The notes under the pieces are model-generated. The model had not been told where the DNA came from and did not search any database. It saw only the letters and a list, made by a program, of their open reading frames with translations. A program made the translations under genes and the position numbers. DNA of 64,000 bases from Bacillota bacterium (lineage in GTDB: Bacteria; Bacillota; Bacilli; Paenibacillales; Paenibacillaceae), in the NCBI GenBank assembly GCA_023433615.1, contig JAEZCJ010000221.1:14706-78705 (forward strand), given 5' to 3'. Each line of letters opens with the position of its first letter. Within the stretch, counting starts at the first letter, position 1. Below are positions 8,008 to 15,917 of this stretch, piece by piece.

Positions 8008-8421
8008 ATGGCGGTTGTCACAACGAATTTTGCAGTAGTCAAATTACCGGTTAAGGATCTGGAAGCTTCTGCCCGTTGGTACCAGGACGTGATGGGAATC
8101 CCATTCACCTTTGACTTTAAACCAGGAGACAACGAAGCTTGGTTGAACGTTGGGGGAGTGGGCCTAGGATTAATTCGGAGTCATCACGTTCCCAAGCTGG
8201 ACATCAGTGGAGTGGATGGACAAGTTCACCCGATCATTCAACTGCAAGTACAAGATATCCATTCCGTCTATGAGGAAATTAAGGGCAAGGGAATTGAAGT
8301 AAGCGAGATGTACTACTTGCCAAGCGGGGGATACAGCTTCGTGCTTCGCGACCCGGATGGACACCTGTCCAGCCTGTGGGGCGGATGGCCGTCGACGGAT
8401 GACGAGGCTGCGAATTCGTAA
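8008..8421 (+). CDS. VOC family protein (cassette 2)
   Basis: The 137-residue protein is one VOC domain: FAVVKLPVKDLEASARWYQDVMGI at the start, IIQLQVQDIHSVYEEIKGKGIEV in the middle, and YSFVLRDPDGHLSSLWGGW at the end. ATG 8008 is preferred because AGAGGAGA is eight bases upstream; the in-frame ATG 7984 has no such site. It sits behind the extended sigma factor and corresponds in position to the VOC remnant at 2686, so sigma factor and VOC protein form a repeated pair. Confidence 0.87.
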   Translation: MAVVTTNFAVVKLPVKDLEASARWYQDVMGIPFTFDFKPGDNEAWLNVGGVGLGLIRSHHVPKLDISGVDGQVHPIIQLQVQDIHSVYEEIKGKGIEVSEMYYLPSGGYSFVLRDPDGHLSSLWGGWPSTDDEAANS

Positions 8422-8434
8422 AGGGGAGACAATC

Positions 8435-8479
8435 GGGCTGTGCAGGTCTTAAGCAAGTGACCTGTCGCAGCCCCCTTTT
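8435..8479 (+). terminator. Intrinsic terminator after sigma-VOC cassette 2
   Basis: GGGCTGTGCAGGTC pairs with GACCTGTCGCAGCCC (one bulge), followed by CCTTTTGC. Stem and 3' flank resemble the terminator at 2855. Confidence 0.75.
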
Positions 8480-8547
8480 GCTATTGCGTGCTAATCTCGG
8501 CTACACTAGTTATTCGAGCACAGCACCCGAGGGAGGTGGATGTAACG

Positions 8548-9492
8548 ATGCCAGACGCATTCGTTAAGCAAGCAGCAAGAATTGCGGGCGATTATTGTCA
8601 AGAACCTGTCAAGACATCCTATCCGATAATTGGGAAAGGCAGCGAGAATCAGGTCTGCGTAGTCGAGACGTCGATCCGCAAAGTGGTTGTCCGCATGAAC
8701 GATCACGATCACCTTCCAAGTTTTGTGAAAGAACAATGGTGTATCGGGCAAGCGGCTGCGGCGGGCGTTCCGGGACCGGAAGTGCTGTCCGTCGGTATAT
8801 TTGACGAGACCGCGTATATGATTCAAGCCTTTGTTGAGGGAGACAGCGGGTTAGACAGTCATGTATCCAAGGTTAGCATCTGGAGGAAGCTGGGCGAGTA
8901 TGCCAAGCTTATTCATTCGATTCCCGTAACAGGATACGGGGACGATCTGATCGATCCCGTCCGTGGGGAGTTTCGATCGCCCGCTCACGCCGGATCAGAC
9001 GGCAGTTGGCAAGGGTATGTGGAGCATAATAGGAATAGTCTGACCGAACATGACCCTCTGATTGAGCTTGGCGCAATTGCGCCGACGGAGTCGCAGAGAA
9101 TGAAGCGGCTGTTCGAGAATATGACGCGGCAGTCCTTCCGCTTCGGCCTCAATCATGGAGATCTTTCGCTTAAGAATACGATCGTCAATCAAGCCGGCCA
9201 AGTGATCCTGCTGGACTGGAATGCGAAAGTGAGCGTGATCCCGCATGCGACGATTGCCCAATTGATGCACTATCGAATCCTGGGGCTGGAGGAAGCCCCG
9301 CGTGATGAGGAATTCGCAGCATTCCTTGAAGGGTACGGAATAAGCGATAAGGAATGCTTCGAGAGCAGGTACTACCTTCTGCTAAGAGCGGTCGATAACC
9401 TAAGATGGGCGATGGATCGCAGTCCTGCTCACATCGAACCCTTTGCAGCCTTCCTGAGGCAAGTCGTTGTTTATTGCGATGCCGATATGTAG
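8548..9492 (+). CDS. Aminoglycoside phosphotransferase (APH) family kinase
   Basis: The 314-residue protein has the APH/choline-kinase fold. The N-lobe has IGKGSENQVCVVE and the lysine-equivalent strand KVVVRMN. The catalytic loop is LNHGDLSLKNTIV (HGDxxxxN, Asp as base). The metal-binding motif is ILLDWN, with Asp in the DFG position. ATG 8548 follows GGGAGGTGG by eight bases; the ORF upstream to 8488 has no ribosome binding site. The family includes antibiotic kinases and kinases of metabolites such as choline or thiamine; the substrate cannot be read from the sequence. It lies between the cassette 2 terminator and an operator-bearing intergenic region. Confidence 0.85.
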   Translation: MPDAFVKQAARIAGDYCQEPVKTSYPIIGKGSENQVCVVETSIRKVVVRMNDHDHLPSFVKEQWCIGQAAAAGVPGPEVLSVGIFDETAYMIQAFVEGDSGLDSHVSKVSIWRKLGEYAKLIHSIPVTGYGDDLIDPVRGEFRSPAHAGSDGSWQGYVEHNRNSLTEHDPLIELGAIAPTESQRMKRLFENMTRQSFRFGLNHGDLSLKNTIVNQAGQVILLDWNAKVSVIPHATIAQLMHYRILGLEEAPRDEEFAAFLEGYGISDKECFESRYYLLLRAVDNLRWAMDRSPAHIEPFAAFLRQVVVYCDADM

Positions 9493-9558
9493 TCAATATG
9501 ATTGACTAATCATCTCGGGCCGTGTTATTGTCATATAGTCAATTAAGTTGACCATATG
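9490..9558 (+). promoter_or_regulatory. Pair of matching operator-like palindromes
   Basis: AGTCAA-TATGA-TTGACT (9491-9507) and AGTCAA-TTAAG-TTGACC (9537-9553) have the same 6-5-6 layout with centres 46 bases apart. The flanks extend the dyads (TAGTCAAT/ATTGACTA and CATATAGTCAA/TTGACCATATG). They lie directly ahead of the SnoaL-like gene. TTGACT of the first site could serve as a -35 element. A dimeric repressor is implied; the nearby MarR regulator (10124) is a candidate. Confidence 0.6.
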
Positions 9559-9573
9559 ACAGGAGGCTGGATG

Positions 9574-10020
9574 ATGAAGAACGAATCTCATGTGGAGCTT
9601 GTTCGTCAGTTTATTCAACAGTTCTGGAACGAAGGAGATTTCGACTGTGCCGAGCGGTTATTAACAGAAGATTACGTTGACCATGCCTACGTACCGAACA
9701 ACGCCGACGGGCTGAAGGGGATGGCCGGCATCTTGCACGCCGCATTCCCGGATCAATCGTCCTTGGAGGAAAGCATCGTTACGCAAGGCGATCGCGTCGT
9801 GGTGCGATTAAGTTTGAGAGGGACGCATAAAGGCACCTTCAGGGGGACGGAAGCCACTCGCAATCAGGTGGAGGTGAAGGTGTATAGGGAGTTTCGTATC
9901 GCGAATGGCCGAATAGCCGAACACTGGGCGCTGCTCGATACGGCCTCGTTATTCCGCCAGATCGGAGCAGAACTGCACGAGCAGCCCGCCTGTCCGATTA
10001 ACAAACCGCAAACGGCCTAA
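9574..10020 (+). CDS. SnoaL-like / ester cyclase family protein
   Basis: The protein of about 148 residues has the NTF2/SnoaL fold: LVRQFIQQFWNEGDFDCAERLLTEDYVDH at the start, then LKGMAGILHAAFPD and VTQGDRVVVRLSLRGTHKGTF, and the final strands with EFRIANGRIAEHWALLD. AGGAGG at 9561-9566 gives the best spacing to ATG 9574; ATG 9571 and ATG 9556 are other in-frame choices. The upstream palindromes suggest it is repressed until an inducer is present. Related proteins are polyketide cyclases or uncharacterised ester cyclase-like proteins; the reaction here is unknown. Confidence 0.85.
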   Translation: MKNESHVELVRQFIQQFWNEGDFDCAERLLTEDYVDHAYVPNNADGLKGMAGILHAAFPDQSSLEESIVTQGDRVVVRLSLRGTHKGTFRGTEATRNQVEVKVYREFRIANGRIAEHWALLDTASLFRQIGAELHEQPACPINKPQTA

Positions 10021-10123
10021 TGGTGGCTGCGCCTACCAGCAACCTTAGTTATTAGTCCGAGAATCGAGAATCGTGTTATTATGGGGAGGTATTGTTTAGG
10101 GACGAGGTAGGGGGATATCGCCA

Positions 10124-10591
10124 ATGGCCAAAGAAGCAGCAGGGTATGAGCTTGCCGTCTTATTTGCATCTGCATTCCGATTGGCTGTTGATGAATTGCA
10201 TCGCGAATTGGCGAAGATCGGTTACGACGATGTGAAGCCTTCCCATGGCTTTGTTTTTCAGAAACTCTCTTGGGGCGGGGCTACCGGGAATGAAATAGCC
10301 GAACATCTAGGCGTTACCAAGCAGGCGGCGAGCGTGATCATCGATTACTTGGAGCAGTGCGGCTATGTGACTAGGGCCCCCCATCCTTCCGACCGACGGG
10401 GCAAGCTTGTCGTCCTGACGGAACGGGGATGGCAGTGCATCCGTGCTACTGAGGCGATCTTCACCTCGATTGAGCAGCGATGGGTCGACAAGCTGGGCAA
10501 TGAAGAGATGGAAAGTCTTCGCCAATCGATGCGCGCAATTGTCCGTACCTTCCCTGATGCAGGATCGTCTCCATTTCGACCGGTCTGGTGA
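10124..10591 (+). CDS. MarR family transcriptional regulator
   Basis: The 155-residue protein has the MarR layout. An N-terminal dimerisation helix (FASAFRLAVDELHRELAKIG) is followed by the winged helix GNEIAEHLGVTKQAASVIIDYLEQCGYVTRAPHPSDRRGKLVVLTERG, containing the DRR wing motif, and then a C-terminal helix. The start follows GGTAGGGGGAT. It is followed by a hairpin shared with the convergent lipoprotein gene. Its target is not known; the duplicated AGTCAA palindromes ahead of the SnoaL-like gene 0.6 kb upstream are candidates. Confidence 0.88.
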   Translation: MAKEAAGYELAVLFASAFRLAVDELHRELAKIGYDDVKPSHGFVFQKLSWGGATGNEIAEHLGVTKQAASVIIDYLEQCGYVTRAPHPSDRRGKLVVLTERGWQCIRATEAIFTSIEQRWVDKLGNEEMESLRQSMRAIVRTFPDAGSSPFRPVW

Positions 10592-10607
10592 CAGTGCGTG
10601 CATGAAG

Positions 10608-10644
10608 CAGCAGGCCGCCCCGCCATGGGGTGGCCTGCTGTTTA
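10608..10644. terminator. Hairpin between convergent genes
   Basis: CAGCAGGCC-GCCCC and GGGG-TGGCCTGCTG form a long stem around GCCAT, followed by TTTA on the plus strand. It lies between the MarR gene and the convergent lipoprotein gene. Confidence 0.65.
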
Positions 10645-10668
10645 TCGATACCGATTATGCCGAACGGC

Positions 10669-11400
10669 TTAAGGCGTCCATTGATCGTGTACAATCCCCA
10701 CGAGTACGCGGTCCATGCCCATCTTCTCGAATACGAGACGGAGGCTCCGCCAATCCATGCCTTCGTGCGCCGGATCGATGCCGTCGATATGGTATTCCAC
10801 ATAATCATGCGAATCCGGCGGGTATACCTCATGCAGATTATTAATTGTCGTTCCTTCGCCGAGCGACTCATTCAATCCGATCTCCGCATCCTCCATAAAA
10901 TCCGCATCGTACACGAATTTCTTGTGGTAGTCGGCATATGTCAGCTCGATGATGTCTCCATTACCGGCATATTCACGCCAATTCCGGACCTCGCTGCTCG
11001 CCATCGCATCCGTGAGTTCCTCACGCGTCAGTACCTGATCCTTCTCCGTGTCGACATAGGCGTAAGGCGAGAATCGAACGCCCTTCTCCGGGTGCGCCCA
11101 GGCAGCGACAGTATCCATATTGCCCGACTTCAAGGCTCTGAGCACCGTGGTGGCTGCTTCGCGCGCTGAAGGCGGCATGCCCTCCTCGATCGGCTCCTCC
11201 GCCGGATCCTCTGCAGGTTCCTCAGCTGGTTCTCCGACAGGCTCTTCCGTCGGTTGCTCGACCGGAGAATCCCCTTCGGCTTGCGGCCGTTCGACTTGAG
11301 GGTTCTCTTGCACAGGCTGCTCCGCCGGTCCAACATTGCTGCATGCGGCCAGCAATAACATGGCAGCAAGTATGCCCATGTACCAGTATTTTGCCATCAT
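10669..11400 (-). CDS. Lipoprotein with Glu/Pro-rich linker
   Basis: The protein of about 243 residues begins with a lipoprotein signal: MMAKYWYMGILAAMLLLAAC, the Cys of LLAAC being the lipidated residue. Residues 25-70 are a low-complexity spacer rich in Glu, Pro and Ala (repeats of the type EEPAEEPAEDPAEEP) that would span the cell wall. The folded part (about 75-243) begins SAREAATTVLRALKSGNMDTVAAWAHPEKGVRFSPYAY and ends LRLVFEKMGMDRVLVGIVHDQW, resembling small NTF2-like domains of Bacillus lipoproteins. GGAGAGG supports the start near ATG 11400 (ATG 11415 lies upstream of it). Function unknown. Confidence 0.8.
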   Translation of the reverse strand: MMAKYWYMGILAAMLLLAACSNVGPAEQPVQENPQVERPQAEGDSPVEQPTEEPVGEPAEEPAEDPAEEPIEEGMPPSAREAATTVLRALKSGNMDTVAAWAHPEKGVRFSPYAYVDTEKDQVLTREELTDAMASSEVRNWREYAGNGDIIELTYADYHKKFVYDADFMEDAEIGLNESLGEGTTINNLHEVYPPDSHDYVEYHIDGIDPAHEGMDWRSLRLVFEKMGMDRVLVGIVHDQWTP

Positions 11401-11462
11401 GCTCATCCTCTCCATCCGTTGTCTCTATCCCTAGTATAGACGGCTGGATTGGCGATGATGTT

Positions 11463-12374
11463 TCAGTCCTGAACAATACGGATACTGCCGCTGTCCGTAC
11501 GCACTTTGATCAGCTCGCCCGACGTGCCGACCGGTTCCGGATTGCGAATCGAGCCGGAGTCGGATTTCAGATCATAGGAGCCGTTGTATGAAGCAGGAAT
11601 CTTGATGCGTACACTGCCCGAATCATTGGATACGACAGCGCCGGTCTCGTCGTCCTTGACGATCCGGATCGAACCGGAATTTGACTTTACTTCGCTCGCG
11701 CCAGTCAGTTGATCGATCGTAATGCTGCCGGAATCGGAAGAGGCCTTCAACGCGGCGCGTACCGTGCCCGTATGGATGCTGCCTGAATCCGATCGAATCG
11801 ACAGGTCAGTACCGGTGAAGCTGCCTAACTTGATCGAGCCGGAGTCGGACTTCACCGCTAAGGCTTCGCCTTGCAGGTCGCCCAGTCGAATGCTGCCCGA
11901 GTCGGATTCGATGACGCTCTCCAGCGCTGCAGCACCGTCCACCATGACCGAGCCCGAATCGCTGGTAACCTTCAACAGCCCGAGCGACTGCATCGCTTCA
12001 TCCGTCATCGAGACCGTGATCACCTGCTTCTCATTCCAGCCGGAGAACGAGAACAAGCTCCAGCGCCATTTTTCCTTGAATTGAAGATTCAGCTTGCCGT
12101 TCTCGACCTTCGCTGCCTTGATGCTGTCGATGACTTCCGACCGAGCCTTGCCTTCTACCCAGATGGAATTGCTTGCATTCCCGTCTGCGACAAAATGGAC
12201 TTCCAGCGCCAGGCTGTCGCTTACGATAGCAATTTCCTGCATATGATCGTCGAGCCGTAACATATGGTCGTACGCCTTGCTCTTCATGCCGCCCGACTGA
12301 TTCTGAATCAATGCCAGTATGCCGATCGCCACGAGGATGATCGCGATCGCGTTTCTTGCCCACTTGCTATTCAT
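11463..12374 (-). CDS. DUF4097 (LiaG-like adhesin) family protein with SDSGS repeats
   Basis: The 303-residue protein has one N-terminal transmembrane or signal helix (residues 8-24, AIAIILVAIGILALI) and an extracellular beta-rich region. The C-terminal two thirds contain nine copies of a motif of the type [SN][DN]SGS[IV], spaced about 15-22 residues apart (for example VKSDSGSIKLG, IRSDSGSIHTG). This is the pattern expected for a right-handed beta-helix in DUF4097/DUF2807 proteins. The family is often linked to cell-envelope stress loci such as lia. It is followed by the lipoprotein gene in the same orientation (gap about 60 bases). Confidence 0.82.
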   Translation of the reverse strand: MNSKWARNAIAIILVAIGILALIQNQSGGMKSKAYDHMLRLDDHMQEIAIVSDSLALEVHFVADGNASNSIWVEGKARSEVIDSIKAAKVENGKLNLQFKEKWRWSLFSFSGWNEKQVITVSMTDEAMQSLGLLKVTSDSGSVMVDGAAALESVIESDSGSIRLGDLQGEALAVKSDSGSIKLGSFTGTDLSIRSDSGSIHTGTVRAALKASSDSGSITIDQLTGASEVKSNSGSIRIVKDDETGAVVSNDSGSVRIKIPASYNGSYDLKSDSGSIRNPEPVGTSGELIKVRTDSGSIRIVQD

Positions 12375-12490
12375 GATTGGTTAACTCCCCTTCAGCTCGA
12401 ATGCTTATTGACCCTAGTGTACGACAGTCAATTGCTTCCGAAAACCTGCCAAGGGATGATTGGAGGGCCGGACTTAAGTCGAGTATGCGT

Positions 12491-13432
12491 CTAGTCATCA
12501 TGGCTGATGGAGATCGCGACCCCGCCTCTCTTGCGTCCTTGTTCCACATATTCATGCGCTTCCACGATTCGATCCATGGGATAAGTCCGATCGAGAACGG
12601 GGCGGCAATGTCCTTCTTCGATGAAGGCCTTCATTCGCATGAGGCGCTCTGAGCTCAATGCCAACGTGCCGTCATCGATGGAGAACGATTTGCCCTCCGT
12701 GCCCAATCGCTGCATACATTTCTCTTTAATCGGGGAGCGCTTGGCTCTTCCTGCCGTATCCAGCATCAGGTCATAGCGATCGGCGAGCTGACGGTCATCG
12801 GATTGGGTGTAGTCGATCACGCTGTCCGCTCCCAATGAAGCGACATAGTCTACGTTTCGCGTGCTGCATACGCCCGTCACTTGAGCGCCGTAATATTTGG
12901 CCAGCTGAACGGCCATCGTCCCGGATGTCCCCGAAGCCCCATAGACGAGTACATGCTGCCCGCGCTGGATATTCCCCGCATCTATGCATTGCAGCGCCAA
13001 CAATCCGCCGTACGCGGCAGCGGTTGCCTCCTCGTAGCTTAGATTGGCAGGCATTAGCGATAGGCATCCGTACATCGAGTCTATCTCCCTCATACACTTG
13101 TACTGTGCATAAGCACCGAGTCCGAAGCCGGTCATTCCATAGACCCGGTCCCCCGCTCGAAATCGCGTAATCGCGCGGCCGACGGATTCGACTACCCCAG
13201 CCACTACCATACCGATGATGGGTTGGCGCGGCTTGGTTAAGCCCAGGAATATGCGCATCGGGATCCGATACCGGAGCGGCAATTGCGAGCTGCGAATATA
13301 GATATCGCTGGCGGTTACGGCGGAGGCGTAAACCTTGATGCACACCTCATCGCGCTTAGGGGAAGGGCGGTCGACCTCTTGCAGCCGCAGCACGCTTGCC
13401 GGGCCATACTTGGGACATATAATCGCTTTCAC
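12491..13432 (-). CDS. MDR family NAD(P)-dependent oxidoreductase (quinone reductase-like)
   Basis: The 313-residue protein is a zinc-independent medium-chain dehydrogenase. An N-terminal GroES-like domain (KAIICPKYGPASVLRLQEV, IGMVVAGVVESVG, GDRVYG) is followed by a Rossmann domain with VLVYGASGTSGTMAVQLAKYYGAQVTGV (NAD(P)-binding loop) and SLGADSVIDY. The ATG at 13441 abuts GGGAGGT, so the GTG at 13432 with nine-base spacing and the usual MKAI start is preferred. It is divergent from a TetR gene, and the shared intergenic region carries two palindromes, so control by that TetR protein is likely. Confidence 0.87.
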   Translation of the reverse strand: MKAIICPKYGPASVLRLQEVDRPSPKRDEVCIKVYASAVTASDIYIRSSQLPLRYRIPMRIFLGLTKPRQPIIGMVVAGVVESVGRAITRFRAGDRVYGMTGFGLGAYAQYKCMREIDSMYGCLSLMPANLSYEEATAAAYGGLLALQCIDAGNIQRGQHVLVYGASGTSGTMAVQLAKYYGAQVTGVCSTRNVDYVASLGADSVIDYTQSDDRQLADRYDLMLDTAGRAKRSPIKEKCMQRLGTEGKSFSIDDGTLALSSERLMRMKAFIEEGHCRPVLDRTYPMDRIVEAHEYVEQGRKRGGVAISISHDD

Positions 13433-13501
13433 CGGATTCATACCTCCCGAACGGTATAGGCTGCAGCAAGGCGTACGGAGAGGGATTGCAATGTCTCTTG
13501 C

Positions 13502-13564
13502 TGTTAATTACACTATATAGTGTAACTTAACGGCGGTCAATGTTAATTACACTGATCGGTGCAC
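13502..13564 (+). promoter_or_regulatory. Putative TetR operators in divergent promoter region
   Basis: A perfect 18-base palindrome TTACACTATATAGTGTAA (13508-13525) and a second, imperfect site TTACACTGATCGGTGCAC (13547-13564) lie between the divergent oxidoreductase and TetR genes. The 13-base stretch TGTTAATTACACT precedes or opens both sites as a direct repeat 39 bases apart. This is the classic arrangement for autoregulated TetR-controlled divergent genes. Confidence 0.7.
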
Positions 13565-13602
13565 TTTATTTTCACAACAAGCTCGAGAGGATGGCCAGAA
13601 CA

Positions 13603-14223
13603 ATGAACGCCATAGGTGGGGTCAGACATAGGGACAAGAGCAGGAAGCGCGAAGCCATTCTGAACGGCGCCGTGCAGGTATTCATCGAATGGGGTTACGA
13701 CAATGCCAGCATGGACCAGATCGCGGCGGCTGCGGGCGTCTCCAAGCGTACGGTCTATAATCATTTTGTGAATAAGGAGAATCTGTTCCAAGAGGTGGTT
13801 GCCAAATTCCTTGCGGAACAGCAAGTTCTGAAGCAAATTCCGTACGATTCGTCCCGAACCATAGAAGATCAGCTCCGCGCATTCGCCAGTGCCGAGCTGT
13901 TCCTGATCAATAGTCCTTCCAGACTCGGATTATCGCGAGTACTGACTTCCGTCTTCATTCGGGATATCGACTATGCGAGAACGACTCGGGCGAAGTACGC
14001 TTCTCCCCACGAGCCGTTCATGCAGTGGTTGATTGCCGCGCATGAGGACAACAAGCTGCACATCGACGATCCGCCTCTTGCGGCACGCGTATTCTACGCG
14101 ATGATTGAGGGGGCGCTCACTTGGCCTGCCTTGTTCCAGCAAGGCGTCATGACAGAGAATGTCTCGCCGCTCATCGACGAGCTTCTGCACACTTACATAG
14201 CCAGATATCGGAGGGAACGTTGA
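13603..14223 (+). CDS. TetR/AcrR family transcriptional regulator
   Basis: The protein of about 206 residues has the TetR N-terminal HTH: KREAILNGAVQVFIEWGYDNASMDQIAAAAGVSKRTVYNHFVNKENLFQEVV, with TVYNHF as recognition helix. A C-terminal ligand/dimer domain (AFASAELFLINSPSRLGLSRVL, then ARVFYAMIEGALTWPALF) resembles AcrR-C-type modules. GAGAGG (13585-13590) touches ATG 13591 and is 12 bases from ATG 13603, so both starts are possible. The next gene (HD hydrolase) begins one base after its stop, so the two are translationally linked. Confidence 0.87.
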   Translation: MNAIGGVRHRDKSRKREAILNGAVQVFIEWGYDNASMDQIAAAAGVSKRTVYNHFVNKENLFQEVVAKFLAEQQVLKQIPYDSSRTIEDQLRAFASAELFLINSPSRLGLSRVLTSVFIRDIDYARTTRAKYASPHEPFMQWLIAAHEDNKLHIDDPPLAARVFYAMIEGALTWPALFQQGVMTENVSPLIDELLHTYIARYRRER

Positions 14224-14224
14224 A

Positions 14225-15229
14225 TTGGATTATCGACTAAGACTCGACGGGGCGCTAGATGAGCTCTATGAGCCGATGTGGCGGCTGAAGATCCGGTTGT
14301 TCGGTCACGAGCAAGAACTGCTGAGGAGCGCGGCGGTGCGACGGCTCCATTATGTACGGCATGGCGGCGCCTTCTATATCAACTCCCATCATACCTACAG
14401 CCGATTGCAGCACACGCTGGGCGTATTCGCGCTTGCGGCGCATTACGAGCCGAATAACCGTGCGTTACGAGCGGCGGCGCTGCTGCACGATACCGGACAT
14501 GCGCCGTTCAGTCACACGTTAGAATCCCTGGAGGGGGTGGACCATCATCCATGGACGCGGCAGGCCGTCAATTCGGAGGAGATTGCCGCGATTCTATCCC
14601 GTTGGGGCATCGATGCCGCCGATGTGATGGACTACATAGAAGGCACGCGCTGCAGCTTGTTGCGGAACCAGGAGGGTTACCTTCATGCGGATCATCTGGA
14701 TTCGTGGGTTCGGAGCGCTTATGTAGGCGGTTATCTGCCCTGCGCGACAAGCGAGCTCTTGAGGGAGACGGATTACAGGAACGGCAGCCTCCACTTCACG
14801 CTGGAGGCGGGCAAGCATATTATCGATCTCATCGGGGAAGAGGCGCGCATGCATGCATCTCCGGCGAATATCGGCGCTAACGCGATGTTCCGGAAGCTCG
14901 TCCGCAGCCTGATCGTCCAAGGCAAGCTGGATGTCGCCCGATTGCCCGAGATGACGGATGCGCATATGGAACAGCTGCTCTATAGCGATGAAGGCACGCG
15001 CGAACAATATGAGAGGCTGCTGATGGAGTCGTGGCGGATTCGCGTGACGCGAGCCCAGCCTGCCGTGCCGGCCGAGACGGCCATGCTGCGCAAGCTGTAT
15101 CTCGCGATGCCGCTCATCGATGGCGTGCCGATTGCCGAGCTGTCGCAAGACATCCCTGCGATGATGGGAGAACTGCAGAAGATGCTCGGCACGTACTATG
15201 TCTGGTGGAAGGAGCCCGCTGCGACCTGA
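14225..15229 (+). CDS. HD domain phosphohydrolase (dGTPase-like)
   Basis: The 334-residue protein carries an HD metal-binding core. RRLHYVRHGG and HTYSRLQHTLGVFALA supply the first histidine, AALLHDTGHAPFSHTLE the HD pair and following histidine, and HADHLDSWVRSAYVGG the late aspartate. This order (H...HD...H...D) matches dNTP triphosphohydrolase and YdhJ-type HD proteins. The TTG start at 14225 has GGAGGG nine bases upstream, inside the end of the TetR gene. Its 3' end overlaps the convergent amidotransferase gene by 34 bases. The nucleotide substrate is not determinable. Confidence 0.85.
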   Translation: MDYRLRLDGALDELYEPMWRLKIRLFGHEQELLRSAAVRRLHYVRHGGAFYINSHHTYSRLQHTLGVFALAAHYEPNNRALRAAALLHDTGHAPFSHTLESLEGVDHHPWTRQAVNSEEIAAILSRWGIDAADVMDYIEGTRCSLLRNQEGYLHADHLDSWVRSAYVGGYLPCATSELLRETDYRNGSLHFTLEAGKHIIDLIGEEARMHASPANIGANAMFRKLVRSLIVQGKLDVARLPEMTDAHMEQLLYSDEGTREQYERLLMESWRIRVTRAQPAVPAETAMLRKLYLAMPLIDGVPIAELSQDIPAMMGELQKMLGTYYVWWKEPAAT

Positions 15230-15906
15230 CGAACGAATGCCGATATCAACGGATGCGGGTTCTCCTCCGTCGAGATCGTCTGGGGCACGAACAAGGTTCC
15301 GATATAGAAAGGATGTCCCTTCAACTCGACGATGCGAGATTCGCCATTGTCATCCACGCCGACTGTCAATAACCCGTTCTCAGCCAATGCTTGCTGGTAC
15401 GCGGGGTTCAACCCGAAATTGCAATAATAACGTTCGGTTATGATGTCCTTACGGTAAATGTCGAAGATCGTTGATTCGCTGTCGTTCAACACGATCTTCA
15501 ACTCTTGCCCAGCCAATGAGCACACTAAGCGATTGACCACCAGCTTGGATGCGTATGGATCATACTCGGCATGCTCTGCATCTTCGATCCCGAGTATGTT
15601 CCTTGCATACTCAATGACGATATGCTGGTAACCGCCGCAAGTTCCTAGCAACGGGCGGCCATGTGTTCGAGCATACGCAATGATCTTCAGCGCCCCATTC
15701 ATATTCGCGTAGGGGCTTCCCGGGGCGATCCAGAATCCGTGGCATCGCGCGGTCACATCAGCAAACTCGCGGTCCGCCCGATCCGTTTCAATCCACTCCG
15801 TCTCGACAACAACGCCCAAGCGGGCACTGGCATGCGCGATTGCCCGATCTGTCGCGACATGCGGCTCAAAAGCAGCGTTATATTCGCCTATAATCCCGAT
15901 TCTCAT
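15196..15906 (-). CDS. CTP synthase C-terminal-related class I glutamine amidotransferase
   Basis: The 236-residue protein is a class I amidotransferase-like domain: MRIGIIGEYNAAFEPHVAT at the start, FWIAPGSPYANMNGALKIIAYAR, and nucleophile elbow GRPLLGTCGGYQHIVIEYARN with Cys at the active site. HPFYIGTLFVPQ is the region that carries the catalytic His-Glu in GMP and CTP synthases. It lacks the synthetase part of PyrG. Relatives annotated as CTP synthase C-terminal region-related (seleno)proteins can carry Sec at this position; here it is Cys. A consensus promoter and a dyad lie just upstream (15918-15972). Confidence 0.8.
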   Translation of the reverse strand: MRIGIIGEYNAAFEPHVATDRAIAHASARLGVVVETEWIETDRADREFADVTARCHGFWIAPGSPYANMNGALKIIAYARTHGRPLLGTCGGYQHIVIEYARNILGIEDAEHAEYDPYASKLVVNRLVCSLAGQELKIVLNDSESTIFDIYRKDIITERYYCNFGLNPAYQQALAENGLLTVGVDDNGESRIVELKGHPFYIGTLFVPQTISTEENPHPLISAFVRQVAAGSFHQT

Positions 15907-15917
15907 CCATGACCACC

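Noticed and set aside
11500..12000. Regularly spaced repeated sequence that might suggest a CRISPR-like array
   Set aside because: The repeats are codons of the SDSGS motif within an intact protein gene; spacers are coding and share similarity.
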